Of a DNA stretch of 64,000 nucleotides, positions 51,924 through 59,113 are shown in pieces (positions within the stretch are counted from its first letter, which is position 1; the number at the start of each line of letters is the position of its first letter). A model generated the notes under the pieces. That model did not search any database. It was given only the letters and a program-made list of their open reading frames with translations, and had not been told where the DNA came from. The stretch covers positions 108,453-172,452 of the forward strand of contig CAIKMQ010000009.1 in NCBI GenBank assembly GCA_903828565.1. Reading direction: 5' to 3'. The position numbers and the translations under genes are program-made. This DNA is from an uncultured Leptolinea sp. (GTDB lineage: Bacteria > Chloroflexota > Anaerolineae > Anaerolineales > Anaerolineaceae).

Positions 51924-52717
51924 GGTGATACCTGCCCTGCGGCCGGATCTTCATCCCGCACATAGCACAGGATCCCGGAAACGATCCCCTGCGCGGCTTT
52001 CGCCGGTGATTTCGTCAGGAATTCCCGATCCAGGTTGAGATACCCGGCTTCCATGACCACAACAGGTGTACCCTGATTGACTTCCTCAAATCCATGCCAT
52101 GTGGTGAGATGTTCATTTGAACCATTGATAAAGCGCATCCCTGTTTCGGCGGCGTAGCGGTTGGTGATGCAGTTGACCAGCCTGCCGGCAGCTTCCGGCT
52201 GAGAACGCGCTCCCAGGCTGGGAACTGCGGTGAACCCAGTGGCGCTGTTATCGATAAATTCACAGGATCCGCTGTGAATGGAGACGACCACCAGACCATT
52301 GTAATTTTGTAAGCGGCTGTCAAATTCCTTCAACAGGTCCACTTCATATCCCTGTTCCAGCAGCTTCTGCCTCACAAAAGTAGCGATCGCTAAATTGGCA
52401 TCCGTTTCGGTCTGTCCATCGGTACATACGTAACCACCATCACTCCCCCAATGCCCGGCAACTATACCGATGCGGTCGGATGAGGGGGCTTCTGTGGCAG
52501 CTGCCAGCTGGGGATATGCCTGATTGCGAATAGCCTGAGACAGGCTGTATTCCATGTTCGTAGAAAACAAACCCGCGGGGGTAATAAAGTTAAACAGTGT
52601 CGCAACCAGGACGGCAACACTGATCACCGTACCCAGATACGGCATAAAATTAAAACTGATCTCAGGGGTGTGCTGCCTGGGCTCTTCGTCTGAGGGGGAT
52701 GTGTCCTGATCTATCAT
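51920..52717 (-). CDS. N-acetylmuramoyl-L-alanine amidase (Amidase_3), membrane-anchored
   Basis: 265 residues: a short cytosolic tail, one helix (about 27-46, YLGTVISVAVLVATLFNFIT) and an external zinc amidase domain. Zinc ligands and catalytic residues are visible in order: His in IVAGHWGSD, Glu in QTETDANLAI, His in VVVSIHSGSC and catalytic Glu in VVVMEAGYLN. The enzyme cuts the bond between MurNAc and L-Ala of peptidoglycan. Its four-base overlap with the L,D-transpeptidase gene suggests that wall cutting and cross-linking are made together. Confidence 0.88.
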   Translation of the reverse strand: MIDQDTSPSDEEPRQHTPEISFNFMPYLGTVISVAVLVATLFNFITPAGLFSTNMEYSLSQAIRNQAYPQLAAATEAPSSDRIGIVAGHWGSDGGYVCTDGQTETDANLAIATFVRQKLLEQGYEVDLLKEFDSRLQNYNGLVVVSIHSGSCEFIDNSATGFTAVPSLGARSQPEAAGRLVNCITNRYAAETGMRFINGSNEHLTTWHGFEEVNQGTPVVVMEAGYLNLDREFLTKSPAKAAQGIVSGILCYVRDEDPAAGQVSP

Positions 52718-52778
52718 TCCAATTCACCTTGCATCTTTGATACCAATTATAGACGATACCCGCTCCCTTTGCAGGAAA

Positions 52779-52803
52779 AAATAAAACCACCCGTTACGGG
52801 TGG
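52779..52803 (-). terminator. Terminator of the BMC operon
   Basis: A stem CCACCCG/CGGGTGG (52787-52793 with 52797-52803) has loop TTA. The minus-strand U-rich tract lies at 52776-52786. It is about 28 nt past the last shell gene. Confidence 0.8.
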
Positions 52804-52830
52804 CCAGGTATGCTGAAAAAGGGATTGTGA

Positions 52831-53103
52831 TCAGCCAGCGATCTCGACTGAATCCACAATAGCAACGATGAGCGAATTGACACAACTGGCAGGGTTGCGC
52901 AGAGCTTGACGGTTCCCATTGCCTTCGCGGTTGATGATGACCACATCCCCGACACCTGCCTGGGTGTTATCCAAGGCGATGAAATCCTCATTGGGCACAT
53001 CACCGGCCATCACCAATGGCTGCACAACCAGCAACCGGTGGTCCTTATAATCCGGGGTACTGACGGTCGTGACGACCGTCCCGATCACACGGGCAAGTAT
53101 CAT
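52831..53103 (-). CDS. BMC-P shell pentamer (EutN/CcmL family), copy 3
   Basis: A 90-residue protein of the pentameric vertex family: ILARVIGTVVTTVSTPDYKDHRLLVVQPL at the N-terminus, a central LDNTQAGVGDVVIINREGNG, and the end IVAIVDSVEIAG. Pentamers close the vertices of the icosahedral-like microcompartment shell. Its ATG overlaps the stop codon of the previous BMC-P gene (ATGA). It is the last gene of the operon. Three BMC-P paralogues occur in this locus, and this one and copy 1 have the most canonical length and ends. Confidence 0.93.
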   Translation of the reverse strand: MILARVIGTVVTTVSTPDYKDHRLLVVQPLVMAGDVPNEDFIALDNTQAGVGDVVIINREGNGNRQALRNPASCVNSLIVAIVDSVEIAG

Positions 53104-53423
53104 CAGGCGTACCTGTTCCAGCCCGGTTTGAGGGTGAAATCGTACTCACCATCCGGGCGCATGGTCAGTTCATCCACAATACCTGTCACAGCCAGGTCTA
53201 CCGGGACGAATTTCTCATCCAGCATTGCCAGCGCGGCTTCACGTGAACGCGCCAACACGCACAGGTCTCCCGGCCCCGCCATTACCGTATCCGCAGCTAC
53301 AGCCAGCGGGCCTACAGGCTGCATTCGGCTATCCAATGGCTGCACAACCAACAACTTAACGCCGTTCAAACCTTCCGTTTTGATGGTGGCCACGGCTGTT
53401 CCGTGGATGCGGCCGAATAACAC
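53103..53423 (-). CDS. BMC-P shell pentamer (EutN/CcmL family), copy 2
   Basis: A 106-residue protein that begins with a GTG codon (53421-53423) one base after the stop of the preceding gene: LFGRIHGTAVATIKTEGLNGVKLLVVQPL. The shell fold continues with AADTVMAGPGDLCVLARSREAAL and LAVTGIVDEL. It is longer than copies 1 and 3 by an insertion around REAALAMLDEKFVPVDL and a tail DGEYDFTLKPGWNRYA. A longer upstream frame (to 53600) is only a shadow of the previous gene. It probably forms vertices with the other pentamers. Confidence 0.9.
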   Translation of the reverse strand: MLFGRIHGTAVATIKTEGLNGVKLLVVQPLDSRMQPVGPLAVAADTVMAGPGDLCVLARSREAALAMLDEKFVPVDLAVTGIVDELTMRPDGEYDFTLKPGWNRYA

Positions 53424-53424
53424 G

Positions 53425-53829
53425 CTACACCTTGACCTGGTCCAGCACACGGCGAATGATGGCATCCAACAGTGACTGGTCCACATTACTGCCCAGACGG
53501 GCAACGACAGCATTTTTGATGCGCGCGGAAAGGTCTGCCGGCAGTCCAGCGGATGCCTGCTTCTCGGGACAGCCCGGATTGTTACACGGCGATGCCGCAT
53601 GTAGATGGGTGTAACTGCTGGCCGCCGGCTGTTGATGTTCGCGGCTCAGGTAAGGCCGAACGGGCGCATCCGCCACCTGTTCTCCCGGTTGGATCAGCTT
53701 TATACCCAGGCGGGTGGCTTTTTCGTATGCCAACCCTGTCAGCACCACATTCTCATTCAAGTCCAGGCTGGTCACACCCGTCTTGAAGAGGTCTTCAATT
53801 TCATGTTCTGTATAAAAGGTCTTGGGCAT
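53425..53829 (-). CDS. BMC-associated protein of unknown function with EP-like C-terminus
   Basis: A 134-residue protein in three parts. The N-terminus FYTEHEIEDLFKTGVTSLDLNEN resembles the short T/E-xx-I-xx-L-xxxG-V...L-x-L motif seen at the start of several BMC-associated proteins. A flexible middle carries a CNNPGC pair. The C-terminal about 20 residues (QSLLDAIIRRVLDQVKV) form an amphipathic helix of the encapsulation-peptide type. No catalytic motif is seen, so it may be a linker or scaffold inside the shell. It lies between the BMC-T gene (11 nt gap) and BMC-P copy 2 (1 nt gap). Confidence 0.7.
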   Translation of the reverse strand: MPKTFYTEHEIEDLFKTGVTSLDLNENVVLTGLAYEKATRLGIKLIQPGEQVADAPVRPYLSREHQQPAASSYTHLHAASPCNNPGCPEKQASAGLPADLSARIKNAVVARLGSNVDQSLLDAIIRRVLDQVKV

Positions 53830-53840
53830 GGTCCCTCCGC

Positions 53841-54467
53841 CTAACCGGCGATACCTTCCAAGGATTCGAGTGCTTTCACGGCAGCATCGCGTGCTGTAAT
53901 GATCTCTGCTTCAGAACCGCTCAGCCACATGCGGCCATAGCGCCCGACAGAGGAGATATGCACGATCTTGATGTTCGCGCTCTTTTCGGCTTCGTTCACC
54001 GCGTAATTGATGTATGCTGCCGGCGCGCATTCCAGAACCAGCATGGTCTCACCCGGAACCAACATCGAACCCCGGCGGAAGCGGTTCAGCAGCTGAGACT
54101 GGTATGGGTCAATATTGGTGATGACCTGCACCGATGCGATCACAGGTTTGATGCGGCTGGCTGGGTTCAATCCCAGGCGTGAAAGGACCACGTCTCCGGC
54201 TTCGATTACGGCTGCCTGGTGGTGAGAATGCAGTTCGAACATACCGAATTCGCGTTCTACGATTTGAGCACCCGGCCGGGCTTCGGTTGCCTTGACGGCA
54301 ATATCCACCAGTTTGAAGACCTCGTTCCCTGGAGATACCTCAACATACAATGCTGCCATCCCCTCGGTCGGCAGATCTCCCTGCGTGATGGTTCCGATAA
54401 AGGCAGCATACTGGGCTTGCATTCTGTCCAGGTAGGCGTAACATCGAAGTGAAAAATTATCAGCCAT
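53841..54467 (-). CDS. BMC-T tandem-domain shell protein
   Basis: 208 residues with two BMC domains. The first runs from SLRCYAYLDRMQAQYAAFIG to the AVIEAGDVVL helix (about residues 5-95). The second begins near IKPVIASVQVITNIDPYQSQLL and includes GSMLVPGETMLVLECAPAAYINYAVNEAEKS and SVGRYGRMWLSGSEAEI. Tandem BMC proteins make trimers of hexagonal shape with a larger, sometimes gated, pore. It is the only BMC-T in the locus, so it is the likely channel for bulkier substrates such as CoA or sugar phosphates. A Cys in VLEC is not at a clear Fe-S site. Confidence 0.93.
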   Translation of the reverse strand: MADNFSLRCYAYLDRMQAQYAAFIGTITQGDLPTEGMAALYVEVSPGNEVFKLVDIAVKATEARPGAQIVEREFGMFELHSHHQAAVIEAGDVVLSRLGLNPASRIKPVIASVQVITNIDPYQSQLLNRFRRGSMLVPGETMLVLECAPAAYINYAVNEAEKSANIKIVHISSVGRYGRMWLSGSEAEIITARDAAVKALESLEGIAG

Positions 54468-54476
54468 GTTTCTCTC

Positions 54477-55340
54477 CTAAATACGATCGTGCAGGGCAAT
54501 GCCAAGCGGTGTGATGAAAAGCGGATCCTGCGGCACTATGGTGGGGATACCGGTATACTCCTGCACTACTCCGGCCATACCGGTGAAAGCAGTTGAGCCG
54601 CCCACAAGGGTAAGTGCCGGAACATCATAACCTGAGACGCTGCGCATCACGATGGCACCTACTTTTTCCATCACCGGTTTGACCGCGTGGAACAGGGAAG
54701 GTTGCAGCGCCGGATTGCATTTGCGGATCTCTGCCTCTTCGAAGGGGATATCGAGCGATCCCGCGATGACCAGAGAAAAATGTGTGCCACCGCAGGGTTC
54801 ATCGGCAGAAGTAATCACCTGCCCACCGCGGATGACTGCTACACCGGTGGTGCCGCCACCTACATCCACGATTGCCCCTTCCACCAGGCAGAGCACATTG
54901 TTGGCCGCGCTGGGTTCATCCACCAAACCGGTACATTCCAGGCCTGCAGCTTCCAGCACATTGGCTGTGGCGCGAATTTCTGCCTGAGGTACACCGGGCG
55001 GATATCCGCTGGCGGCATGTGTAAGTACCCTGCCGAGACGCCTTTCGACACGGGTTTTCATTTCTTTCAGCCGATCCACCGCACCGATGAAATCCACCAC
55101 CAGCCCATCGCGTGAAACCTGTGCGTACTGATACTCTCCGGCAAGCGGCAAGCCATTTTCATCCACTACCACGAGGACCAGGTATGCTGTACCCAGGTCC
55201 ACGCCAGTATACAGTTCTCCAACCGGTGTTTCCACCGGTTCGGCAGTTTCTGAAAGGCGGGAAGGCAGGATCACCCGTCCGGCAAGTGACAGGTAGTCTT
55301 CGAGGGTGATGCCTGCTTCCCTGTTCAGCATTGGAGACAA
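54477..55340 (-). CDS. eutJ: EutJ-like ASKHA chaperone-type protein
   Basis: 287 residues of the ASKHA (Hsp70/actin-like) ATPase fold: VGELYTGVDLGTAYLVLVVVDE (phosphate 1 loop) near the N-terminus, GAIVDVGGGTTGVAVIRGG in the middle, and ALTLVGGSTAFTGMAGVVQEYTG near the end. EutJ-type proteins occur in ethanolamine and related BMC loci and are proposed to help assemble or protect enzymes; this is not well proved. It follows the BMC-H gene by 21 nt and precedes the BMC-T gene. Confidence 0.88.
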   Translation of the reverse strand: MSPMLNREAGITLEDYLSLAGRVILPSRLSETAEPVETPVGELYTGVDLGTAYLVLVVVDENGLPLAGEYQYAQVSRDGLVVDFIGAVDRLKEMKTRVERRLGRVLTHAASGYPPGVPQAEIRATANVLEAAGLECTGLVDEPSAANNVLCLVEGAIVDVGGGTTGVAVIRGGQVITSADEPCGGTHFSLVIAGSLDIPFEEAEIRKCNPALQPSLFHAVKPVMEKVGAIVMRSVSGYDVPALTLVGGSTAFTGMAGVVQEYTGIPTIVPQDPLFITPLGIALHDRI

Positions 55341-55361
55341 AATGGCGTTCCCCGGTGTGTG

Positions 55362-55688
55362 TTATTTCTTTTCGGTGGTTCGGCCACCGATGGTGCCCTT
55401 GGTCTGGGTGGGCAGGATCATTTCCACATCGGCGTGCGGCCGTGGAATGACATGGACCGAGACCAGTTCTCCAACACGTTTGGCGGCAGCTGCGCCGGCA
55501 TCTGTGGCGGCTTTGACAGCGCCAACATCTCCGCGGACCATGACGGTCACAAATCCACCGCCGACATACTCGGAACCGAGCAGGACGACATTTGCGGCTT
55601 TGACCATGGCATCGGCGGCTTCAATTGCTCCGACCAGTCCTTTGGTCTCAACCATTCCTAAAGCGATCAGTGCAGTATCTAGTGGCAT
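55362..55688 (-). CDS. BMC-H shell hexamer
   Basis: A 108-residue single BMC-domain protein: [23 protein letters not shown] at the start, the pore-loop region [25 protein letters not shown], and the end [16 protein letters not shown]. Hexamers tile the facets of the shell. The short tail ([15 protein letters not shown]) goes beyond the usual end. It is the only BMC-H gene in the window, so facets must be built from this one and BMC-T. It lies 16 nt downstream of the aldehyde dehydrogenase gene. Confidence 0.95.
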   Translation of the reverse strand: MPLDTALIALGMVETKGLVGAIEAADAMVKAANVVLLGSEYVGGGFVTVMVRGDVGAVKAATDAGAAAAKRVGELVSVHVIPRPHADVEMILPTQTKGTIGGRTTEKK

Positions 55689-55704
55689 TTTGTTCTCCTT
55701 CTGA

Positions 55705-57156
55705 TTATTTTGCGTTCAAGATCTCTTGAACTACCTGACGAACCACAGCTTCGATCTGCTGCGGGGTAGGCCGATTGGGTTGCGCGCCTGGTTTCAAGGC
55801 CGCAGCCGGCGGTTGGCTCGTACCATAAGCGACGCGCTTGACATTGAACATATGATGGACGGTGACATTATCCCCGGTGATGGAACCGCCAATTCCACCT
55901 GCCCCGAGGGTGAGTGAAGGCATCAAACCGGTGGTCACTCCCACAGCACCAAGTGTGGCCATGGTATTCACCAAAATGCGGAAAACCGGTTTCTCCAGAC
56001 CGAAAGCCGTGACGATCTTCTCATCCCGGCAGTGCAGCGCCACACTATGCCCTTTTCCGCCAAAGTGGATGAGCTCGATGCAGCGTTCACAACCTGCCAG
56101 CCAACCATCCGCTTCATACCAACCCAGGACTGTGGTCAGTTTTTCTGCAGAAAGCGGCTCCGCTTTACCCACCTGGTTCAACCTGGCAACCAGCACGCGG
56201 GTGCCGGAAGGCACTTCAAAACCAGCCATGCCGGCAATCACTTCTGCAGATTTTCCCACTGCTGCCGGGTTCATGCTCATATTTTCATGGAATAGCAATC
56301 TACCCAGGGCTACGGATTGTTCCATAGAGACAAAATAAGCTCCCTGGGCTTCCATCCGCTGGCGTAATTCAGAAGCGATCGGGGCATCTGCTACGACAGA
56401 TTGTTCGGTGGCGCAGATGGTGGAATAATCGAACGCTTTGCTGGCAACGATGAAACGGGCGGCCTGGTCCAGGTCCGCGCTACGGTCCACATAGACCGGC
56501 ACATTCCCCGGGCCGACACCATAGGCAGGTTTACCGACCGAATGAGCCGCGCGAACCATCGGGGTTCCACCGGTAGCCAGAATGAGCGAAATTGCCCGGT
56601 GGTTCATCAACTCCTGAGTGCCTTGTAAAGATACCTGCTGCATGCATGCGATCAGCCCGCGCGGTGCGCCGGCATCTTCTGCTGCCCGCGCCATGATCCG
56701 GGCAGTCTCAACACAGCAATTCACCGCGCTTGGGTGCGGTGCCACCACGATCCCATTGCGCGCCTTGACTGAGATCAGGATCTTGAACATTACTGTGGAA
56801 GTGGGGTTGGTGCTGGGCGTTAAGGCAGCTACCACGCCAACCGGCCAGGCAATCTCAGTCAATCCGTGTGCCAGATCCTGCCGGATGATCCCGGCTGTGC
56901 GTACATCTTTGATACTCTCCCAGACACCACGGGAGCCAAGCTCGTTCTTCAGCCGTTTATGTTCAGGAACACCATAGCCGGTTTCTTCATAAGCCATCTG
57001 TCCCAGGCGCGCGGAGGCAGAAAAAGCCGCATCCGCCATGGCTGCACAGACTTTATCCACCTGCTCCTGACCTGCCTGGGCCCAGACTTTCTGAGCTTCC
57101 CGGGCATTCATTGCCAGGTCACGTGCTTCTTGAATTGAAACCAGATCCGGATCCAT
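55705..57156 (-). CDS. BMC-type CoA-acylating aldehyde dehydrogenase (PduP/EutE-like)
   Basis: 483 residues. The enzyme turns an aldehyde, here probably acetaldehyde, into acyl-CoA with NAD and CoA. The catalytic Cys is C248 in [14 protein letters not shown], the NAD site includes [16 protein letters not shown] and [13 protein letters not shown], and a late [16 protein letters not shown] region is typical of EutE/PduP. The C-terminal helix [20 protein letters not shown] after a Pro-rich linker is an encapsulation-peptide type, so cargo loading is expected. It sits between BMC-P copy 1 (5 nt gap) and BMC-H. No alcohol dehydrogenase domain is present. Confidence 0.93.
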   Translation of the reverse strand: MDPDLVSIQEARDLAMNAREAQKVWAQAGQEQVDKVCAAMADAAFSASARLGQMAYEETGYGVPEHKRLKNELGSRGVWESIKDVRTAGIIRQDLAHGLTEIAWPVGVVAALTPSTNPTSTVMFKILISVKARNGIVVAPHPSAVNCCVETARIMARAAEDAGAPRGLIACMQQVSLQGTQELMNHRAISLILATGGTPMVRAAHSVGKPAYGVGPGNVPVYVDRSADLDQAARFIVASKAFDYSTICATEQSVVADAPIASELRQRMEAQGAYFVSMEQSVALGRLLFHENMSMNPAAVGKSAEVIAGMAGFEVPSGTRVLVARLNQVGKAEPLSAEKLTTVLGWYEADGWLAGCERCIELIHFGGKGHSVALHCRDEKIVTAFGLEKPVFRILVNTMATLGAVGVTTGLMPSLTLGAGGIGGSITGDNVTVHHMFNVKRVAYGTSQPPAAALKPGAQPNRPTPQQIEAVVRQVVQEILNAK

Positions 57157-57161
57157 CCTGC

Positions 57162-57449
57162 CTACTTGCGATACGTAGTCTCGCCATCCACATGGAGCGA
57201 GTCAATAATTCCCATAATGACGGTATCCACCGGTGTGTCTTTGGTGATTGCTGTCTGCCGGGCACTGGAACCTGCGGCGGTGAGAACCAGGTCGCCTACC
57301 CCGGCATCCAGTGTGTCGATGGCAACATAAGGCTTGCCACTGGCAACGCCATTCTCATCCGCCGGCCGGCAGATCAACAACTTGCGGCCGACCAGTTTTT
57401 CATCTTTTATGGTGGAAACTGTGGTACCAATTACGCGGGCAATGAGCAT
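57162..57449 (-). CDS. BMC-P shell pentamer (EutN/CcmL family), copy 1
   Basis: 95 residues: LIARVIGTTVSTIKDEKLVGRKLLICRPA, AIDTLDAGVGDLVLTAAGSSARQT and VDTVIMGIIDSLHVDG match the pentamer family. The ATG at 57449 has GGAGG 4 nt upstream; a longer frame reaching back to 57521 enters the deoC gene and is not supported. It is the first shell gene in the transcript, between deoC and the aldehyde dehydrogenase. Confidence 0.93.
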   Translation of the reverse strand: MLIARVIGTTVSTIKDEKLVGRKLLICRPADENGVASGKPYVAIDTLDAGVGDLVLTAAGSSARQTAITKDTPVDTVIMGIIDSLHVDGETTYRK

Positions 57450-57462
57450 AGTACCTCCGGGA

Positions 57463-58392
57463 TCAATAACCTTTAGCTGGTGCGGCAGCAGCAGACGCGG
57501 CTTCAGCAGGCTGACCGACACCTTGAACGATCTTCACACTGGCACTGGCACCGATGCGATTGGCACCGGCTTTGACCATGGCTTCGGCATCCTGCGTGGT
57601 GCGCACTCCGCCAGAGGCCTTGACGCCGATCTCCGGGCCAACGACCCGGCGCATCAAGGCGATATCTTCCACGGTGGCTCCGCCGCCGCTGAAACCGGTG
57701 GATGTCTTGACAAAATCCGCCCCGGCTTCTTTTGCCAGCAGGCAGGCTGTTACCTTTTCATCGTTATTCAACAGGGCAGTTTCAATGATGACTTTCAGGA
57801 TGGCTCCGCCGTTATGAGCAGTACGAACGACACCGCGAATATCACGGGAAACCAGCTCAAGATCGCCGCTTTTCAACGCGCCAATATTGATGACCATGTC
57901 GATCTCAGATGCGCCGTGTTGGATGGCCAGCTGTGTTTCCATCACCTTTACATCCGGCGTGTTGGCACCCAGTGGGAAGCCGATCACTGAACAGACCCGC
58001 ACCGGGGTACCCCGCAGCAGTTCCGCGCAAAGGCGGACATTGGCGGGATTGACACAGACGGATGCAAAGCTGTACTTACGAGCCTCAAAACATAATTGGG
58101 CAATCTGATCCTTGGTGGCATCCGGTTTCAGGAGGGTATGGTCAATCATCGAGGCGATGGAGATATCTGCAGGGATCCCGCCCAGGCGGGTGCTTAATCG
58201 CTCCGCACCAGCGGATACCACATTGCCGATCTTATCGAAACAGGTGCGAACGCACAGGCCTTCCGAACATTCCATCTTGCAGGATCCATCCACGGGGTTC
58301 TGCTGGCGATACTTGCGTTCTTCCATCGCCGTCAATACTTCACGGGTGATGATCTCAACGATCTGTTCCACCATCTGAGAGTCCGTTGCCAT
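57463..58392 (-). CDS. deoC: BMC-targeted deoxyribose-phosphate aldolase with Cys-rich N-terminal extension
   Basis: 309 residues. The enzyme splits 2-deoxy-D-ribose-5-phosphate into glyceraldehyde-3-phosphate and acetaldehyde through a Lys Schiff base. Catalytic residues are present: D165 in [12 protein letters not shown]229 in FVKTSTGF and K258 in GVKASGGVR. The first about 75 residues are extra to the family. They hold an amphipathic helix ([18 protein letters not shown]) that fits an encapsulation peptide. They also hold four cysteines C38, C42, C47 and C51 in a C-x3-C-x4-C-x3-C pattern, which might bind Fe-S or zinc. The C-terminus ends in an Ala/Pro-rich tail. It directly follows the rpiB-like gene (4 nt gap). 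Confidence 0.94.
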   Translation of the reverse strand: MATDSQMVEQIVEIITREVLTAMEERKYRQQNPVDGSCKMECSEGLCVRTCFDKIGNVVSAGAERLSTRLGGIPADISIASMIDHTLLKPDATKDQIAQLCFEARKYSFASVCVNPANVRLCAELLRGTPVRVCSVIGFPLGANTPDVKVMETQLAIQHGASEIDMVINIGALKSGDLELVSRDIRGVVRTAHNGGAILKVIIETALLNNDEKVTACLLAKEAGADFVKTSTGFSGGGATVEDIALMRRVVGPEIGVKASGGVRTTQDAEAMVKAGANRIGASASVKIVQGVGQPAEAASAAAAPAKGY

Positions 58393-58396
58393 AGGT

Positions 58397-59014
58397 TCAG
58401 CCCTTCATAAACTTAGTTTCGATCGTGATGATCTTATCGATGCGCTTTTGGTGGCGCGCACCGCCAAATTCTGTTGCCAGCCAGGTTTTTACGATCTGTT
58501 TCGCCAGGTTATCGCCTATCAGTCCAGCCCCCAGTGTCAATACATTGGCATCATTATGCTCGCGGCTGTTGACGGCTGTCGCGTAATCGTAACAGAGTGC
58601 CGCCCGCACACCTGGGACTTTATTGGCTGCCATACAGCTGCCGATACCGGCACCATCTACTACGATACCGCGCCAGGCTTTGTTCTCTTTGACCTGCAAT
58701 GCCACCGCCAGCGCGAAATCCGGATAGTCCACAGCAGTGGTTCCATCCGCGGTGCCGCAATCTGATACCCCATACCCCAATTCCACCAGGTAGGACTTCA
58801 GCATCTCTTTCATTTTGTACCCGCCGTGGTCGGAACCGATAGCGATGGTTTTCATTGCTGCCGGAGCGGATGGAGGTGTTTTTACCGATGACTGCGGCGC
58901 GGCAGGCGGGATGCTGGCGACAGGCACAGCAGGTGAAGCGGGTGCAGCCCCAATTGTGCGGCGCACCACCTGTTCAACAATCTGATGTAGTTCCTGCTCT
59001 GTAATAGGTGTCAT
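58397..59014 (-). CDS. rpiB: BMC-targeted ribose-5-phosphate isomerase B-like protein
   Basis: 205 residues. An N-terminal amphipathic helix ([18 protein letters not shown], residues 4-21) of the encapsulation-peptide type is joined by a Pro/Ala-rich linker (about 22-53). A RpiB/LacAB-type isomerase domain starts at M54: [32 protein letters not shown] and [12 protein letters not shown]. The loop that in E. coli RpiB holds catalytic Cys66 (CGTGIG) is DGAGIG here, with D120 in that place. It may interconvert ribose-5-phosphate and ribulose-5-phosphate, or act on another sugar phosphate. It is the first gene of the BMC operon. Confidence 0.9.
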   Translation of the reverse strand: MTPITEQELHQIVEQVVRRTIGAAPASPAVPVASIPPAAPQSSVKTPPSAPAAMKTIAIGSDHGGYKMKEMLKSYLVELGYGVSDCGTADGTTAVDYPDFALAVALQVKENKAWRGIVVDGAGIGSCMAANKVPGVRAALCYDYATAVNSREHNDANVLTLGAGLIGDNLAKQIVKTWLATEFGGARHQKRIDKIITIETKFMKG

Positions 59015-59035
59015 CGGTTTATTCCGGGGTTATAC

Positions 59036-59091
59036 TTGACGAAAGTCGGATATTTCCGTATAGTATAACTGGTAATGTGGTCATTACCAGT
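59036..59091. promoter_or_regulatory. Divergent promoters and GntR operator between the BMC operon and its regulator
   Basis: On the plus strand, -35 TTGACG (59036-59041) and -10 TATAGT (59059-59064) are 17 nt apart. On the minus strand a TATACT -10 (complement of 59062-59067) faces the BMC operon. A perfect 10-bp inverted repeat, ACTGGTAATG with CATTACCAGT (59068-59077 and 59082-59091), has spacer TGGT. It covers the plus-strand start site and the minus-strand -35 to -10 spacer. Half-sites of this form suit a GntR/HutC dimer. One bound repressor could shut both directions. Confidence 0.78.
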
Positions 59092-59113
59092 AGTGTAGCA
59101 CGAAGGAAAGACC

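Noticed and set aside
53103..53600. A longer 165-codon form of BMC-P copy 2
   Set aside because: The upstream 59 codons overlap the preceding gene in another frame; a GTG one base after that gene's stop gives a protein that aligns with the pentamer family.
54477..55340. Calling the ASKHA protein in the BMC operon a general DnaK chaperone
   Set aside because: It is only 287 residues, lacks the substrate-binding domain of Hsp70 and sits among shell genes, which fits EutJ-type proteins.
55705..57156. Reading the aldehyde dehydrogenase as a bifunctional AdhE
   Set aside because: It stops at 483 residues after an encapsulation-type helix, with no iron-dependent alcohol dehydrogenase domain.
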